Shown here one piece after another: positions 5,431-5,431 of a stretch of 5,431 nt of DNA (its first letter is position 1; each line of letters begins with the position of its first letter). The position numbers were made by a program, and so were the translations under genes. The stretch spans positions 1 through 5,431 of the forward strand of contig DAIQAV010000163.1 of NCBI GenBank assembly GCA_036781505.1, written 5' to 3'. The notes beneath the pieces were generated by a model. That model was not told the DNA's origin and did not search any database. It was given only the letters and a program-made list of their open reading frames with translations. The DNA comes from FEN-680 sp036781505. Lineage in GTDB: Bacteria > Actinomycetota > Geothermincolia > Fen-727 > Anoxymicrobiaceae.

Positions 5431-5431
5431 G

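Overview
The window is GC-rich in its coding parts and carries five protein genes, one of them cut by the right edge. Four of the gene starts I prefer are TTG or GTG codons, most with a readable Shine-Dalgarno sequence. The cell-wall gene content (an L,D-transpeptidase with a VanW-type PG_binding_4 domain, and a secreted coiled-coil plus 3D-domain protein) points to a Gram-positive-type bacterium. A deep-branching, GC-rich lineage such as an uncultivated Actinomycetota class is plausible, but this is inferred from gene content and style only.

Layout, left to right. Positions 1-107 hold a short AT-rich leader with inverted repeats and a possible -10 box. A diguanylate cyclase gene follows on the + strand (108-1454): Rossmann-like N-terminus, GAF and GGDEF domains. 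It converges, with a 15-base gap, on a minus-strand L,D-transpeptidase gene (2603-1470). That gene has its own good sigma-70-type promoter at 2635-2664. Upstream of it on the same strand is a HEAT-repeat protein gene (3381-2698; an earlier ATG at 3447 is possible). A roughly 300-base AT-rich divergent region (3448-3743) separates the HEAT gene from a + strand gene (3744-4787). That gene encodes an exported coiled-coil/3D-domain cell-wall protein and is driven by a TATAAT promoter whose spacer contains a GT repeat. After it lie 253 noncoding bases containing a 116-base imperfect inverted element, then the C-terminal part of a minus-strand DinG-like helicase gene that runs off the window.

How the genes may work together. 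The transpeptidase (3-3 cross-linking) and the 3D-domain protein (probable peptidoglycan cleavage) both act outside the membrane on the wall. The cyclase makes c-di-GMP, a second messenger. A functional link between these genes is only inferred from proximity; they are not one operon.

No mobile gene, CRISPR array, rRNA, tRNA or defence system is visible. The least explained parts are noncoding: the long inverted element at 4896-5011, the direct-repeat/palindrome block at 3397-3438, and the repeat-bearing divergent region before 3744.
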